Below the pieces are notes generated by a model. It worked only from the letters and a program-made list of their open reading frames with translations. It was not told the origin of the DNA and searched no databases. A DNA stretch of 21,044 bases from the NCBI GenBank assembly GCA_900540805.1, contig UQHL01000034.1:1-21044 (forward strand), given 5' to 3'. The stretch is from an uncultured Eubacteriales bacterium. Lineage in GTDB: Bacteria > Bacillota > Clostridia > Christensenellales > Borkfalkiaceae. The first letter of the stretch is position 1. Each line of letters starts with the position of its first letter. This document shows, piece by piece, positions 1-7,335 of the stretch. The position numbers and the translations under genes were made by a program.

Positions 1-19
1 ATCGGTTAACCTTTCTCGA

Positions 20-47
20 ACCACGCGACTATCGCGTGGTTTTTCTT
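20..47 (+). terminator. Rho-independent terminator of an off-window plus-strand gene
   Basis: An 8-bp perfect stem (ACCACGCG with CGCGTGGT, positions 20-27 and 33-40) has a 5-base loop and is followed directly by TTTTCTTT. This is a classic intrinsic terminator for transcription arriving from left of the window. No open frame belonging to it is visible inside the window. Confidence 0.75.
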
Positions 48-254
48 TATATCAATAAACGCATAGAGTGTTTCTGCTCTATGCGTATAAATTTTGCGGT
101 TGTTTAGTTGTGTGTGAGTTCGAGTCACATCAGTAAGGGAAAATGCCTATTTTATATCTACGAAAATCAACATGAATTTCCAGCCCCTTGAGAAGGCTGA
201 AACCCCGCTGGCAGCGGGGTTTCACGACAAAAAATCTTTTTTGTCTTCCTAATA
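48..254. other. Non-coding spacer with hairpins and a T-arm-like scrap
   Basis: No credible gene is present. Visible structures are a 10-bp perfect hairpin at 59-86 (ACGCATAGAG with CTCTATGCGT) followed by a weak AT-rich run, a T-arm-like sequence at about 110-132 containing GAGTTCGAGTC, and two hairpins next to the tmRNA end (separate entry). The T-arm-like piece lacks an acceptor stem, D-arm and anticodon arm at the expected spacing, so it is not an intact tRNA. Confidence 0.5.
199..245 (-). terminator. Paired hairpins just downstream of tmRNA, possible terminator
   Basis: Reading on the minus strand from the tmRNA 3' end, there is first an A/T hairpin (GACAAAAAA with TTTTTTGTC, 226-245, two-base loop). 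An 11-bp perfect GC-rich hairpin follows at 199-223 (GAAACCCCGCT with AGCGGGGTTTC, three-base loop). The GC hairpin is not followed by a U-run on the minus strand, so the termination role is inferred from position. It could also act as a barrier to 3' exonucleases before processing to CCA. Confidence 0.4.
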
Positions 255-622
255 TGGTGGAGGTGGTGAGAGTCGAACTCACGTCTTACGCGGCTGCCAA
301 AAAACTTTCTACATACTTAGTTTATCTACTTTTCTTAAAAAGCGCAACGCGGCTAAACACGCTTTGCGTCCCGCAGGAAGCTAAATAATCTCAAAGAACA
401 CTTCCCGATCCGCTTGAGATTTTTCCGTCTGTTTGACGCCGCACCCCCGACCGACGGATAAATCGGGCGCGACGTTCGCTATTAAATAACGAATTTACGC
501 AGCAAGTGCGTAATTTGCATTGTTATCTGCATTTAAATTTAGCGGAATTTTTTTAATGCGGTCACTCCGTCCGCAGTATGCTTATTTTTTCGCTCACCGG
601 CAATCGAATCCGGTGCACCCCC
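255..622 (-). ncRNA. ssrA: Transfer-messenger RNA (tmRNA)
   Basis: This 368-base one-piece tmRNA rescues stalled ribosomes together with SmpB. The 5' end reads GGGGGTG and pairs over seven positions, with one G-U, with CACCTCC just before the 3' ACCA; the CCA is encoded. The 3' portion carries the T-arm GAGTTCGACTCTCACC, and the 5' portion has the conserved GGATTCGA shortly after the acceptor strand. The tag-coding frame runs from 530 down to 495 and reads ADNNANYALAA followed by TAA, ending in the ALAA that ClpXP-type proteases recognise. The family is normally about 350-370 bases, so the gene is complete. It lies directly downstream of plsY on the same strand, with its own promoter in the gap. 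Confidence 0.96.
495..530 (-). CDS. tmRNA proteolysis tag reading frame (ADNNANYALAA)
   Basis: Within tmRNA, the codons GCA GAT AAC AAT GCA AAT TAC GCA CTT GCT GCG TAA encode an 11-residue tag ending in YALAA. The resume codon is inferred to be the GCA at 530-528. This is the mRNA-like segment translated after trans-translation, not an independent gene. The first codon could be shifted by one triplet, because the upstream resume signal was judged only by eye. Confidence 0.85.
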   Translation of the reverse strand, partial: ADNNANYALAA

Positions 623-662
623 GTACAACGCCGCCTTTCGCAAGCGGCGCTTCTCTATACTT

Positions 663-691
663 ATTATACACGATTTTGGCTAAAAAGTAAA
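663..691 (-). promoter_or_regulatory. Promoter of ssrA
   Basis: The -35 is TTTACT (686-691), followed by a 17-base spacer and a perfect -10 TATAAT (663-668). The predicted start is about 30 bases before the mature tmRNA 5' end. The short 5' leader contains a CGCCGC/GCGGCG hairpin, presumably removed with the leader by RNase P. The promoter begins only six bases after the plsY stop codon. Confidence 0.8.
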
Positions 692-697
692 CACTTT

Positions 698-1426
698 TCA
701 GGCTTTTTTCTTCTTATGAAGCATTTTTTTCACGGAAGTGCGGTGTTCTTCGCCCGACAAAAGCCGTAAAATATTTTTACGGTGGGCAAACCAAGTTAAA
801 AAGTTAATGAGCAATACCAACATAAACAACGCAATCACATACGGATTATTAATCTCAGTTCTATAACGAAGCCAAAAAATCACTCCCTGCCAGAGACCAA
901 ACCCTGAAACGCCGATCAGCGATCCCATAGAGCCCCATTCCGTGCCCGCGATATAAAAAGCAATCAGCCAAAACGCGGCGAAACCGACGAGAAGGAACCA
1001 GGGATTCTCGCAGCCGAGATTGATCCAAAACAAGCCCAAGGTGGAAGCGATTCCCTTACCGCCGTGAAATTTCATAGTAATGGGAAAAATATGCCCGATA
1101 ATGACGCATGCGCCGCAAAAGTAGCGCGTAAAGTCGGAAACGACGACGTTTGTGCCCGAAAAATAGTAACTTCTATAGACAAAATACGTGATCAGCGCGG
1201 GAATGCCGCCCTTGAAAGCGTCGCAGAAAAATGTGATGATCCCTACCTTCAGGCCGAATTCCCGACTCATATTCATCGTCCCGGGATTTCCGCTGCCGAT
1301 TTTCGTGATGTCTTTATGCTTAAAGCGTGCGATAAGTTTCGCAAAATTGAAACAGCCGATGAGATAGCACACGACGGCCATAATCAGGAATTGATACCAA
1401 TTTTGCGAAAAAGACCACTCTTTCAT
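698..1426 (-). CDS. plsY: Glycerol-3-phosphate acyltransferase PlsY
   Basis: PlsY is a membrane enzyme that transfers an acyl group from acyl-phosphate (made by PlsX) to glycerol-3-phosphate, the first committed step of phospholipid synthesis in most Gram-positive bacteria. The 242-residue protein has about five hydrophobic segments. Its family motifs are GSGNPGTMN (residues 44-52), a glycine-rich HGGKGIAST (121-129) and the late HRKNILRLLSGEEHR (215-229). It is somewhat longer than the usual ~200 residues, with extra residues in external loops and a lysine-rich tail. The start is supported by GAGGAG eight or so bases upstream. It follows der by 22 bases, so the two are probably one transcript. 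No terminator separates it from ssrA, so read-through into tmRNA is possible. Confidence 0.95.
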   Translation of the reverse strand: MKEWSFSQNWYQFLIMAVVCYLIGCFNFAKLIARFKHKDITKIGSGNPGTMNMSREFGLKVGIITFFCDAFKGGIPALITYFVYRSYYFSGTNVVVSDFTRYFCGACVIIGHIFPITMKFHGGKGIASTLGLFWINLGCENPWFLLVGFAAFWLIAFYIAGTEWGSMGSLIGVSGFGLWQGVIFWLRYRTEINNPYVIALFMLVLLINFLTWFAHRKNILRLLSGEEHRTSVKKMLHKKKKA

Positions 1427-1448
1427 AGGTATTCTCCTCTCGTTTCCT

Positions 1449-2762
1449 TTATTCCTCTTCTTTCTTTTCGCGGACGACTATCTTAATCGGCGTTCCCGAA
1501 AAATCGTACGCGGCGCGAATGGTATTTTCCAGATATCTTTCGTACGAGAAATGCAAAAGCCCCTCGTCGTTTACAAACAGAACGAAAACGGGCGGACAGA
1601 CGCCGACCTGGGAGGAAAAATACACTTTCATGCGTCGGCCGAGATAGGAAGGCGGCTCGTTGAGGCGAACGGCATCGCCGATGAGATCGTTGAGCGCGCC
1701 CGTGGGAATGCGGAAACAGGCGTGCGCGTAAACCTCCTCCGCCGCGGCGAGAATTTTTTCCACGCGCTGTCCCGTCTTTGCCGAAATATATACGGATTTA
1801 TAATAATCCATAAATTTCAGATCCTGCTTCAGCTTTTCCTCAAACTTATTCACCGTGTGGGCGTCTTTTTCGATCAGGTCCCATTTATTCATGAGAATGA
1901 CGGACGGCTTGCCCTGTTCGTGCACGTAGCCGATAATCTTTACGTCCTGTTCGGTAAGCCCTTCGACGCTGTCCACCACCAAAAGGCAGACGTCGCTCCG
2001 CCGCACCGCGTCGAACGCCCGCATATTGCTGTAATACTCCACGTCGTCATCTACATTCTTTTTCTTGCGTATCCCCGCCGTATCGATCAGCGTATATTTT
2101 TTTCCGCCCCGTTCGAACAGCGTATCGATCGCGTCCCGCGTAGTCCCCGCCATGGGCGTGACGATGCTGCGTTCCGTCCCCAAAAGCTTATTGACGAGGC
2201 TGGATTTCCCCGCATTCGGCTTGCCCACCACCGCTATCTTGAGCGAGGAAACGGGCTCCGAGGTATTTTCGGGGAATAAGCTTACCGCCTCGTCCAGCAC
2301 GTCGCCTATCCCGCGGGAATGTTCTGCGGAGACGGCATACGGTTCGCCGAGGCCCAGCGAATAAAACTCGAATATTTTATCGGGAGAATACTCGTCGATT
2401 TTATTGACGACGAGTATCACGGGTTTTTTACTGCGGCGCAGAATATCCGCGACGTCGTAATCGGAGGGCGTCAGCCCTTCCCGTCCGTCGGTAAAAAACA
2501 AAATCACGTCCGCGGTATCGATGGCGACGTCCGCCTGTTTTGCGATCTCCTTCCACATCACGTCGTCCGACTTCAGTTCGATTCCGCCCGTATCTACCAT
2601 GGTGAAATGTTTGCCCCGCCATTCGCCGTCCGCGTAAAGCCTGTCGCGCGTGACTCCGGGACGATTTTCCGTAATGGAAATTTTCCGCCCCGCCACTTTA
2701 TTGAAAAACGTGCTTTTCCCCACGTTGGGACGCCCCACCAGAGCGATCAAAGGATTAGCCAT
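1449..2762 (-). CDS. der: Ribosome-assembly GTPase Der (EngA)
   Basis: Der is a tandem-domain GTPase needed for 50S ribosomal subunit maturation in the cytoplasm. In the 437-residue protein, G-domain 1 has the P-loop GRPNVGKS (10-17), DTGG (57-60) and NKID (120-123). G-domain 2 has GKPNAGKS (180-187), DTAG (227-230) and NKWD (292-295). A KH-like C-terminal domain covers about 350-435, and the length matches the family. The start is taken as the ATG at 2762, because AAGGAG lies five bases before it; the in-frame GTG six bases further upstream overlaps that ribosome binding site. It is the first gene of a der-plsY operon with its own promoter. Confidence 0.97.
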   Translation of the reverse strand: MANPLIALVGRPNVGKSTFFNKVAGRKISITENRPGVTRDRLYADGEWRGKHFTMVDTGGIELKSDDVMWKEIAKQADVAIDTADVILFFTDGREGLTPSDYDVADILRRSKKPVILVVNKIDEYSPDKIFEFYSLGLGEPYAVSAEHSRGIGDVLDEAVSLFPENTSEPVSSLKIAVVGKPNAGKSSLVNKLLGTERSIVTPMAGTTRDAIDTLFERGGKKYTLIDTAGIRKKKNVDDDVEYYSNMRAFDAVRRSDVCLLVVDSVEGLTEQDVKIIGYVHEQGKPSVILMNKWDLIEKDAHTVNKFEEKLKQDLKFMDYYKSVYISAKTGQRVEKILAAAEEVYAHACFRIPTGALNDLIGDAVRLNEPPSYLGRRMKVYFSSQVGVCPPVFVLFVNDEGLLHFSYERYLENTIRAAYDFSGTPIKIVVREKKEEE

Positions 2763-2787
2763 ATACACTCCTTGCCGTTACTGAATC

Positions 2788-2816
2788 ATTATAACGTTTT
2801 TATTGCGTTTTGTAAA
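2788..2816 (-). promoter_or_regulatory. Promoter of der-plsY
   Basis: The -35 is TTTACA (2811-2816), the spacer is 17 bases and the -10 is a perfect TATAAT (2788-2793). The -35 lies inside the U-tract side of the terminator that ends the preceding operon, so terminator and promoter are packed with no gap. Confidence 0.8.
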
Positions 2817-2851
2817 GAAAAAAAGCGGGGTTCCTCGAAGAATCCCGCTTT
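2809..2851 (-). terminator. Terminator of the lgt-to-pyrR operon
   Basis: On the minus strand, AAAGCGGG(A/G)TTC-type arms (2822-2833 and 2840-2851) form a 12-bp stem with one G-U and a 6-base loop, followed by TTTTTTTCTTT. This is a strong intrinsic terminator starting 18 bases after the stop codon of the small membrane protein gene. Confidence 0.88.
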
Positions 2852-2869
2852 CTCTTTAATTATCCGACA

Positions 2870-3172
2870 TTAAAAGGCGCGGATAATACCGAATACGCAG
2901 CCGAACAGATAAATCGCCAGCGCGACCCAATAGATGACCTTCCAAGCTATCTTTTTACCGCGGGTGTAGTCGTACGCGGGTATCCCGATACCGATAAGCA
3001 TGAAAAGCTGACCGATCAAGTTGAGAACAGACTGTACCTTGCCCGAAAAAATACCTCCGAACAGGAACATGAACGCCGCGATAATCAGCGCAAAGTAGCT
3101 GCATGCACGGATCAACCAGCCCTTTCCCGTGCTCTTTCTCGCAGTCGTGGTAGTCGTCTTTTTAGTTGCCAT
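2870..3172 (-). CDS. Small membrane protein of unknown function
   Basis: The 100-residue product has a short threonine/lysine-rich N-terminus, probably disordered and cytoplasmic. Three hydrophobic segments follow (about residues 22-43, 50-66 and 75-97), with a basic RGKK stretch before the last. The ATG at 3172 is chosen because GGAGG lies about 11 bases upstream. An earlier in-frame ATG would add only MTYKFFMEEYII and has no ribosome binding site. It is the last gene of the operon, 80 bases after pyrR and just before the terminator. No family was recognised. Confidence 0.7.
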   Translation of the reverse strand: MATKKTTTTTARKSTGKGWLIRACSYFALIIAAFMFLFGGIFSGKVQSVLNLIGQLFMLIGIGIPAYDYTRGKKIAWKVIYWVALAIYLFGCVFGIIRAF

Positions 3173-3252
3173 AATTATGTATTCCTCCATAAAAAATTTA
3201 TATGTCATGAAAACTTCCGCTTTGGACGAAAGATAATCAACGATTTATTTTC

Positions 3253-3786
3253 TCAGCAGTCGGAAAGAAACACGCCGTCCTCGCCGTCCGTCTCCTTAAA
3301 GCGTACAAACACCTTTTCCTTTCGGGAAGTAGGCACGTTTTTGCCGATATAATCGGCACGGAAAGGCAATTCGCGATGTCCTCTGTCGATCACTTCGAGA
3401 AGGCGTATCCTTTTCGCCCTGCCCAGCTTACCGCCCAGCGCCGTAACGGCGGAAATCGCCGCGCGCACCGTCCGGCCCGTATAGAGCACGTCGTCGCAGA
3501 GGACGACCGTTTTTCCGCCGATATCGAAATCGATCTGCGTGCCCTTCACCACCGCGTCGCAGCTTAAAATATCGTCGCGGTAGAGCGTGATATCGAGAAT
3601 CCCCAGCGGCAGCGTTACCCCTTCCGAAGCCGCGATATAGTTTTGAATACGCTTCGCCACGCATACGCCGCGGGTGCGTATGCCGACCAGAACCACCCCG
3701 TCAAGCCCGTCGTTTTTCTCCGCCACTTCGTGGGCGAGACGTCTGAGGGCGCGGTCGAGCGCGGAAGCGTCGAGAATTTCTTTCAT
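3253..3786 (-). CDS. pyrR: PyrR, pyrimidine regulatory protein / uracil phosphoribosyltransferase
   Basis: PyrR senses UMP/UTP and binds leader RNAs of pyrimidine genes to promote termination; many members also convert uracil and PRPP to UMP. The 177-residue protein is close to the usual ~180. It has a phosphoribosyltransferase fold with the PRPP loop VVLCDDVLYTGRT (94-106) and the family segments LGILDITLYRDD (61-72) and NVPTS (150-154). Its ATG overlaps the rluD stop by four bases (ATGA), implying translational coupling. The order lspA-rluD-pyrR matches Bacillus, but no pyrimidine-synthesis gene or permease follows here, so its RNA targets must lie elsewhere. Confidence 0.94.
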   Translation of the reverse strand: MKEILDASALDRALRRLAHEVAEKNDGLDGVVLVGIRTRGVCVAKRIQNYIAASEGVTLPLGILDITLYRDDILSCDAVVKGTQIDFDIGGKTVVLCDDVLYTGRTVRAAISAVTALGGKLGRAKRIRLLEVIDRGHRELPFRADYIGKNVPTSRKEKVFVRFKETDGEDGVFLSDC

Positions 3787-4712
3787 AATTCCACTCCGTA
3801 TTGCCTGCCGAGCTTTTCGAGCAGGCTTTGAAAATAATCGGGCAGGGGCGCGGTAAATTCCATGCGCTCGCCCGTGGAAGGATGCGTAAAAATCAGTTTA
3901 TAAGCGTGCAGGAGCTGACCTGCCAAAGAAAACTTTTGCCTGCGTATCCCGTAGAGCGGGTCGCCCACGACGGGGTGACCCATATACTTTGCATGTACGC
4001 GGATCTGGTGCGTCCGTCCCGTCTGCAAGGTGAAGCGGCAAAGGGTGTAGTCGGAGCCGTAATGCGTCAACGTCTCGTAGTCCGTAACGGCTGTTTTGCC
4101 CTTTCCTTCGGGCAGAACGGCCATTTTGAGACGGTCGGAAGGACTGCGCCCGATATCCGTGACGATGCGGCCCGAGTCGGTTTTTACGTTCCCTTCGAGC
4201 AGGGCGAGATATATCCTGTGACAGGACTTTTCCGCGATTTGTTTGGCCAGTGAGGTGTGCGCGCGGTCGTTTTTTGCGACGACGAGCAGCCCCGAAGTGT
4301 CTTTATCTATTCTATGCACGATCCCCGGCCGCAATACCCCGCCGATCCCGCTCAACGAATCCAGCGCATAAAGGAGCGCGTTGACCAGCGTGCCTTCCGT
4401 ATTTCCGTTGCCGATATGCACCGTCATGCCCTGAGGCTTGTTTACCACCGCCAAGTCTTTGTCCTGATAGACGATATCGACGGGAATGGGTTCGGGCTTT
4501 ACGGCGTATGCCTCGGCGTCGGGGATCTCCGCGGCCACTTCGTCGCCCGCCTTTATTTCCGCGCTCGCCTTGGCGGGACAGCCGTTCACCGCTACCCTGC
4601 CCCCGTCGATCAGCTTTTTAACGCGGGAACGGGTGAAATCCTCCATCTGTTCGCTCAAAAAAACGTCGAGGCGTTTGCAGCTTTCTTCGGCGACGAAAAA
4701 ACGCTTATCCAT
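3783..4712 (-). CDS. rluD: RluA/RluD-family 23S rRNA pseudouridine synthase
   Basis: This enzyme isomerises specific uridines to pseudouridine, most likely in 23S rRNA. In the 309-residue protein an N-terminal S4 RNA-binding domain spans about residues 13-60. The catalytic domain contains HRIDKDTSG (133-141) with the catalytic aspartate at 136, and the later motif GRTHQIRVH. The length is normal. The gene begins four bases after the lspA stop, with only a weak ribosome binding site, which suggests translational coupling. The exact target uridines cannot be told from sequence, so the symbol refers to the subfamily. Confidence 0.93.
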   Translation of the reverse strand: MDKRFFVAEESCKRLDVFLSEQMEDFTRSRVKKLIDGGRVAVNGCPAKASAEIKAGDEVAAEIPDAEAYAVKPEPIPVDIVYQDKDLAVVNKPQGMTVHIGNGNTEGTLVNALLYALDSLSGIGGVLRPGIVHRIDKDTSGLLVVAKNDRAHTSLAKQIAEKSCHRIYLALLEGNVKTDSGRIVTDIGRSPSDRLKMAVLPEGKGKTAVTDYETLTHYGSDYTLCRFTLQTGRTHQIRVHAKYMGHPVVGDPLYGIRRQKFSLAGQLLHAYKLIFTHPSTGERMEFTAPLPDYFQSLLEKLGRQYGVEL

Positions 4713-4716
4713 GGCC

Positions 4717-5340
4717 TTATTCCGATTTCGGCAGAGCGGCTTCTTCCGCCGCCGCTTCCTTTTCCTTTTTCATCGCCTTATATTTCCCCACCGGAATCAG
4801 CGCGTCTTCGTCGAAAAAAAGGAAAGAAAGAATCAGCATGATCGCCCCCGCCGTAATAAAGAAATCGGCGAAGTTGCACACGGCGAACCCGAAACGGCTG
4901 ACGTCCACCATGTCCCTGACCCCCATGCTCCCCGCCGTTGCGGGCTCCCACACTTTATAATATATCCTGTCGATCAGATTTCCCACGCCGCCCGCGACGA
5001 TAAACACAAACGCGGTCCGCATGAGCTTCCTGTCCTTTTTCACCTTGAAATAGAGGACGGCTATGACGAGCATCATCACGCCCGTCGCGGCGATCACGGC
5101 GATTTTAATCGCGGGCGAGGCGTCGTCGCCCAGCCCGTAGGAAATGCCGCGGTTATAGACGATACGCAGCTCCAGCCATCCTTTGACGATGGGAATAGAT
5201 TCCGACGGGGTTAAAAAGGCCGCCGCGGCCGCCTTCGTAATCTGATCGATAAAGATCAGCACGGCAAAGAGCAAAATCCCCCACAGGCAGGAATTTTTCA
5301 GCCCCTGCGCATTTTTTTGTCTGTCTGTTGTCTTTTTCAT
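4717..5340 (-). CDS. lspA: Lipoprotein signal peptidase LspA (signal peptidase II)
   Basis: LspA is the membrane aspartyl protease that removes the signal peptide from prolipoproteins after Lgt has lipidated the cysteine. Four hydrophobic segments are visible. The conserved GNLIDR lies at 120-125, and the two catalytic aspartates are probably D146 (in VRDMVDV) and D159 (in NFAD). At 207 residues it is longer than the usual ~160, mainly through a charged C-terminal tail of about 30 residues. AAAGGA lies about seven bases before the ATG. It sits in the same operon as lgt, so both steps of lipoprotein maturation share a transcript. Confidence 0.95.
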   Translation of the reverse strand: MKKTTDRQKNAQGLKNSCLWGILLFAVLIFIDQITKAAAAAFLTPSESIPIVKGWLELRIVYNRGISYGLGDDASPAIKIAVIAATGVMMLVIAVLYFKVKKDRKLMRTAFVFIVAGGVGNLIDRIYYKVWEPATAGSMGVRDMVDVSRFGFAVCNFADFFITAGAIMLILSFLFFDEDALIPVGKYKAMKKEKEAAAEEAALPKSE

Positions 5341-5356
5341 ATTTTATCCTTTTTTA

Positions 5357-5896
5357 TCAGTCGTCCGAAAGGCCGAGCGTTTCCAGCACCGCCTTCAGAT
5401 CCCAGCCGCCGCCCGCGTCCGATGCGGGTTCCGCAGAAGAAAAAGTGAGTTCCGTATGTACGGCCGACGAGCCTTCCTCGGCGGACGGTTCTTCAAAGGT
5501 CGGTTCCGCTCCGTCCGTTCCGTCCTCGAAAAGCGATTTCAGCCGTTTTTCAAACGTCGAAAACCGGGCCGACGTCTCCTCGTCGGGATACGCCGCGCGC
5601 ACGTCCTCGAGCAATCGCTGCGCCTTTTCGGCCGCCTGTACGGCGAGGGCTTTTTGAGCCGCCGAAAAAGCGTCCAATTCCCGTTGCATCTCCTCCCGCT
5701 TTTCGCCCGCGGCGATGATGGCGTCCGAAATGGACTGTTTCTGCGCACGGAGCAGGGAAATCTCCGCCGAGAGACGGCGGTTTTCTTCCTTCAGCTCCGT
5801 TAAAGCGGCCTGAAGCTCTTTCAGCCGCGTCTCGTATTCCTCGGAGAGAGAGGACAGTTCCTCCCGGTGGCGGCGCGCGGAATACAGCCCCGGCAT
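5357..5896 (-). CDS. Coiled-coil protein of unknown function
   Basis: This 179-residue soluble protein has a strong predicted coiled coil over about residues 10-100, with heptad-like leucines and many E/K/R/Q. An acidic, serine-rich, probably disordered linker (about 125-160) follows, then a short C-terminal patch WDLKAVLETLGLSDD. That layout loosely recalls DivIVA/SepF-type adaptor proteins, but no diagnostic motif was seen. Its ATG overlaps the pncB stop by one base (TGATG), and GGAGAG lies about eight bases upstream. lspA follows 16 bases later. No function is assigned; the tight coupling only shows co-expression. Confidence 0.75.
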   Translation of the reverse strand: MPGLYSARRHREELSSLSEEYETRLKELQAALTELKEENRRLSAEISLLRAQKQSISDAIIAAGEKREEMQRELDAFSAAQKALAVQAAEKAQRLLEDVRAAYPDEETSARFSTFEKRLKSLFEDGTDGAEPTFEEPSAEEGSSAVHTELTFSSAEPASDAGGGWDLKAVLETLGLSDD

Positions 5897-7335
5897 CAGC
5901 CGTTCTCTCCGCGTATCTCGTCCAGCATTTTACTCTTCAGCGCGTGAAGCTTTTCGGAAAGATCCACCTTATACAATTCGGGCATATCGAGACGGAGATA
6001 TTCCTCCCAGAATTTTGAAAGCTCCGCCTTGGAAAAGGCCTGCACTTCCATCAGCTCGGGAAATTCGTAAACGAGCTTTCCCCGCTTTACGATGGTATGA
6101 AGCAAGGGCTCCGCGCGGAAATTTTTCACCGTCGTGCGTTTCCAGGTTTCCAGAGGGTGGAAGATCGTCAACGGCTGCTCCTCCTCCACCGCTTCCTCCC
6201 GCATGGTGATGAGGTCGGCGATTGCCATTCCGCTCTCCTTATCGTATAAGCGGAAGAGATTTTTGAAAGACGGGTTGGTGATCTTGGCCGCGTTGTCGGA
6301 AAGCTTGATTTTCGGAATCATCGTCCCGTCCTCTCTGAACACCGCCGCCAGCTTATACACCCCGCCCAGCGCGGGCATCTCCTGAGAGGTAATCAGCTTT
6401 GTGCCCACGCCCCAAAGATCGATTTTTGCGCCCTGCTGCATGAGAGAGGTCATCGAATATTCGTCGAGGTCGCCCGAGGCGCAGATGATCGCGTCGGGAA
6501 AACCCGCCGCGTCCAGCATTTTGCGCGCCTTTTTGGAAAGATACGCAAAATCTCCGCTGTCGAGACGTATGCCCCTCGGCCTGTGCCCCGCGGCAGCGAG
6601 TTCCTTAAATACCTTGATTGCGTTGGGGACGCCGCTCCGCAAGGTATCGTACGTATCCACGAGAAGCAGGCAGTTGTCGGGATAGGAAGCCGCATACGCC
6701 TTAAACGCCTCGTATTCGCTGTCGAAATCCATAATCCAGCTATGCGCCATGGTGCCCGAAACGGGAATACCGAACATCTGTCCCGCAATGACGTTGGAGG
6801 TAGAAGAACAGCCGCCGATCACCGCCGCCCGCGCGCCGTAAATGCCCGCGTCGGGGCCCTGCGCACGCCGGAGTCCGAATTCCATCACCGCCCCCTCGCC
6901 CGCCGCGCGGCAGATTTTGGAGGCTTTCGTGGCGATCAGCGTCTGGTGATTGATAATGTTGAGAAGCGCCGTTTCCGCAAACTGCGCCTGAATGAGAGGC
7001 GCCTTGACCGTCAGGATGGGTTCGCCCGGAAATACGGGTTCCCCTTCGCGCACCGCATAGACGTCGCCCGTAAAGCGCATTTTTTCCAGATAACGCAGGA
7101 AGCCTTCTTCAAAAAGCTTCAGCGAACGGAGATAGTCCATATCCTCGGCGGAAAAACGCCAGTTTAACAGATAGTCCATCGCCTGTTGAAGCCCCGCCGC
7201 CAAAGAATACGTGATGAGCTTATTCTGGCGGAAAAAGATATCGAATACGGCCTCTTCCTCATGCTTTTTGTGCCTATAGAAGCCGTAAGCCATGGTGAGC
7301 TCGTAAAGGTCGGTGAGAAGGGTAAGATTTCTCAT
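5896..7335 (-). CDS. pncB: Nicotinate phosphoribosyltransferase
   Basis: This enzyme converts nicotinate, PRPP and ATP to nicotinate mononucleotide, the entry step of NAD salvage (Preiss-Handler pathway). The 479-residue protein shows TDLYELTMA (8-16), EFGLRRAQG (152-160), SGTMAHSW (193-200, with the histidine at 198 expected to be phosphorylated), GIRLDSGDF (255-263) and GVGTKL (309-314). The length is normal for the Gram-positive type. Its ATG overlaps the lgt stop by four bases and is preceded by AGGAGAGG, so translation is coupled to lgt. Confidence 0.95.
   Translation of the reverse strand: MRNLTLLTDLYELTMAYGFYRHKKHEEEAVFDIFFRQNKLITYSLAAGLQQAMDYLLNWRFSAEDMDYLRSLKLFEEGFLRYLEKMRFTGDVYAVREGEPVFPGEPILTVKAPLIQAQFAETALLNIINHQTLIATKASKICRAAGEGAVMEFGLRRAQGPDAGIYGARAAVIGGCSSTSNVIAGQMFGIPVSGTMAHSWIMDFDSEYEAFKAYAASYPDNCLLLVDTYDTLRSGVPNAIKVFKELAAAGHRPRGIRLDSGDFAYLSKKARKMLDAAGFPDAIICASGDLDEYSMTSLMQQGAKIDLWGVGTKLITSQEMPALGGVYKLAAVFREDGTMIPKIKLSDNAAKITNPSFKNLFRLYDKESGMAIADLITMREEAVEEEQPLTIFHPLETWKRTTVKNFRAEPLLHTIVKRGKLVYEFPELMEVQAFSKAELSKFWEEYLRLDMPELYKVDLSEKLHALKSKMLDEIRGENG

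Noticed and set aside
99..140. A tRNA gene suggested by GAGTTCGAGTC
   Set aside because: Acceptor, D and anticodon stems could not be built at the required spacing, and the conserved G53-C61-type stem contains a mismatch.
255..622. Duplicate tmRNA 3' end marking an integrated element
   Set aside because: No second copy of the 3' end sequence on the same strand and no integrase or phage gene lies within the window.
2762..2768. Upstream GTG start for der (adding two residues)
   Set aside because: It overlaps the AAGGAG ribosome binding site that is correctly spaced for the ATG at 2762. The same reasoning rejects the GTG at 18693 for the CNNM-type gene and the TTG at 14941 for the activase.
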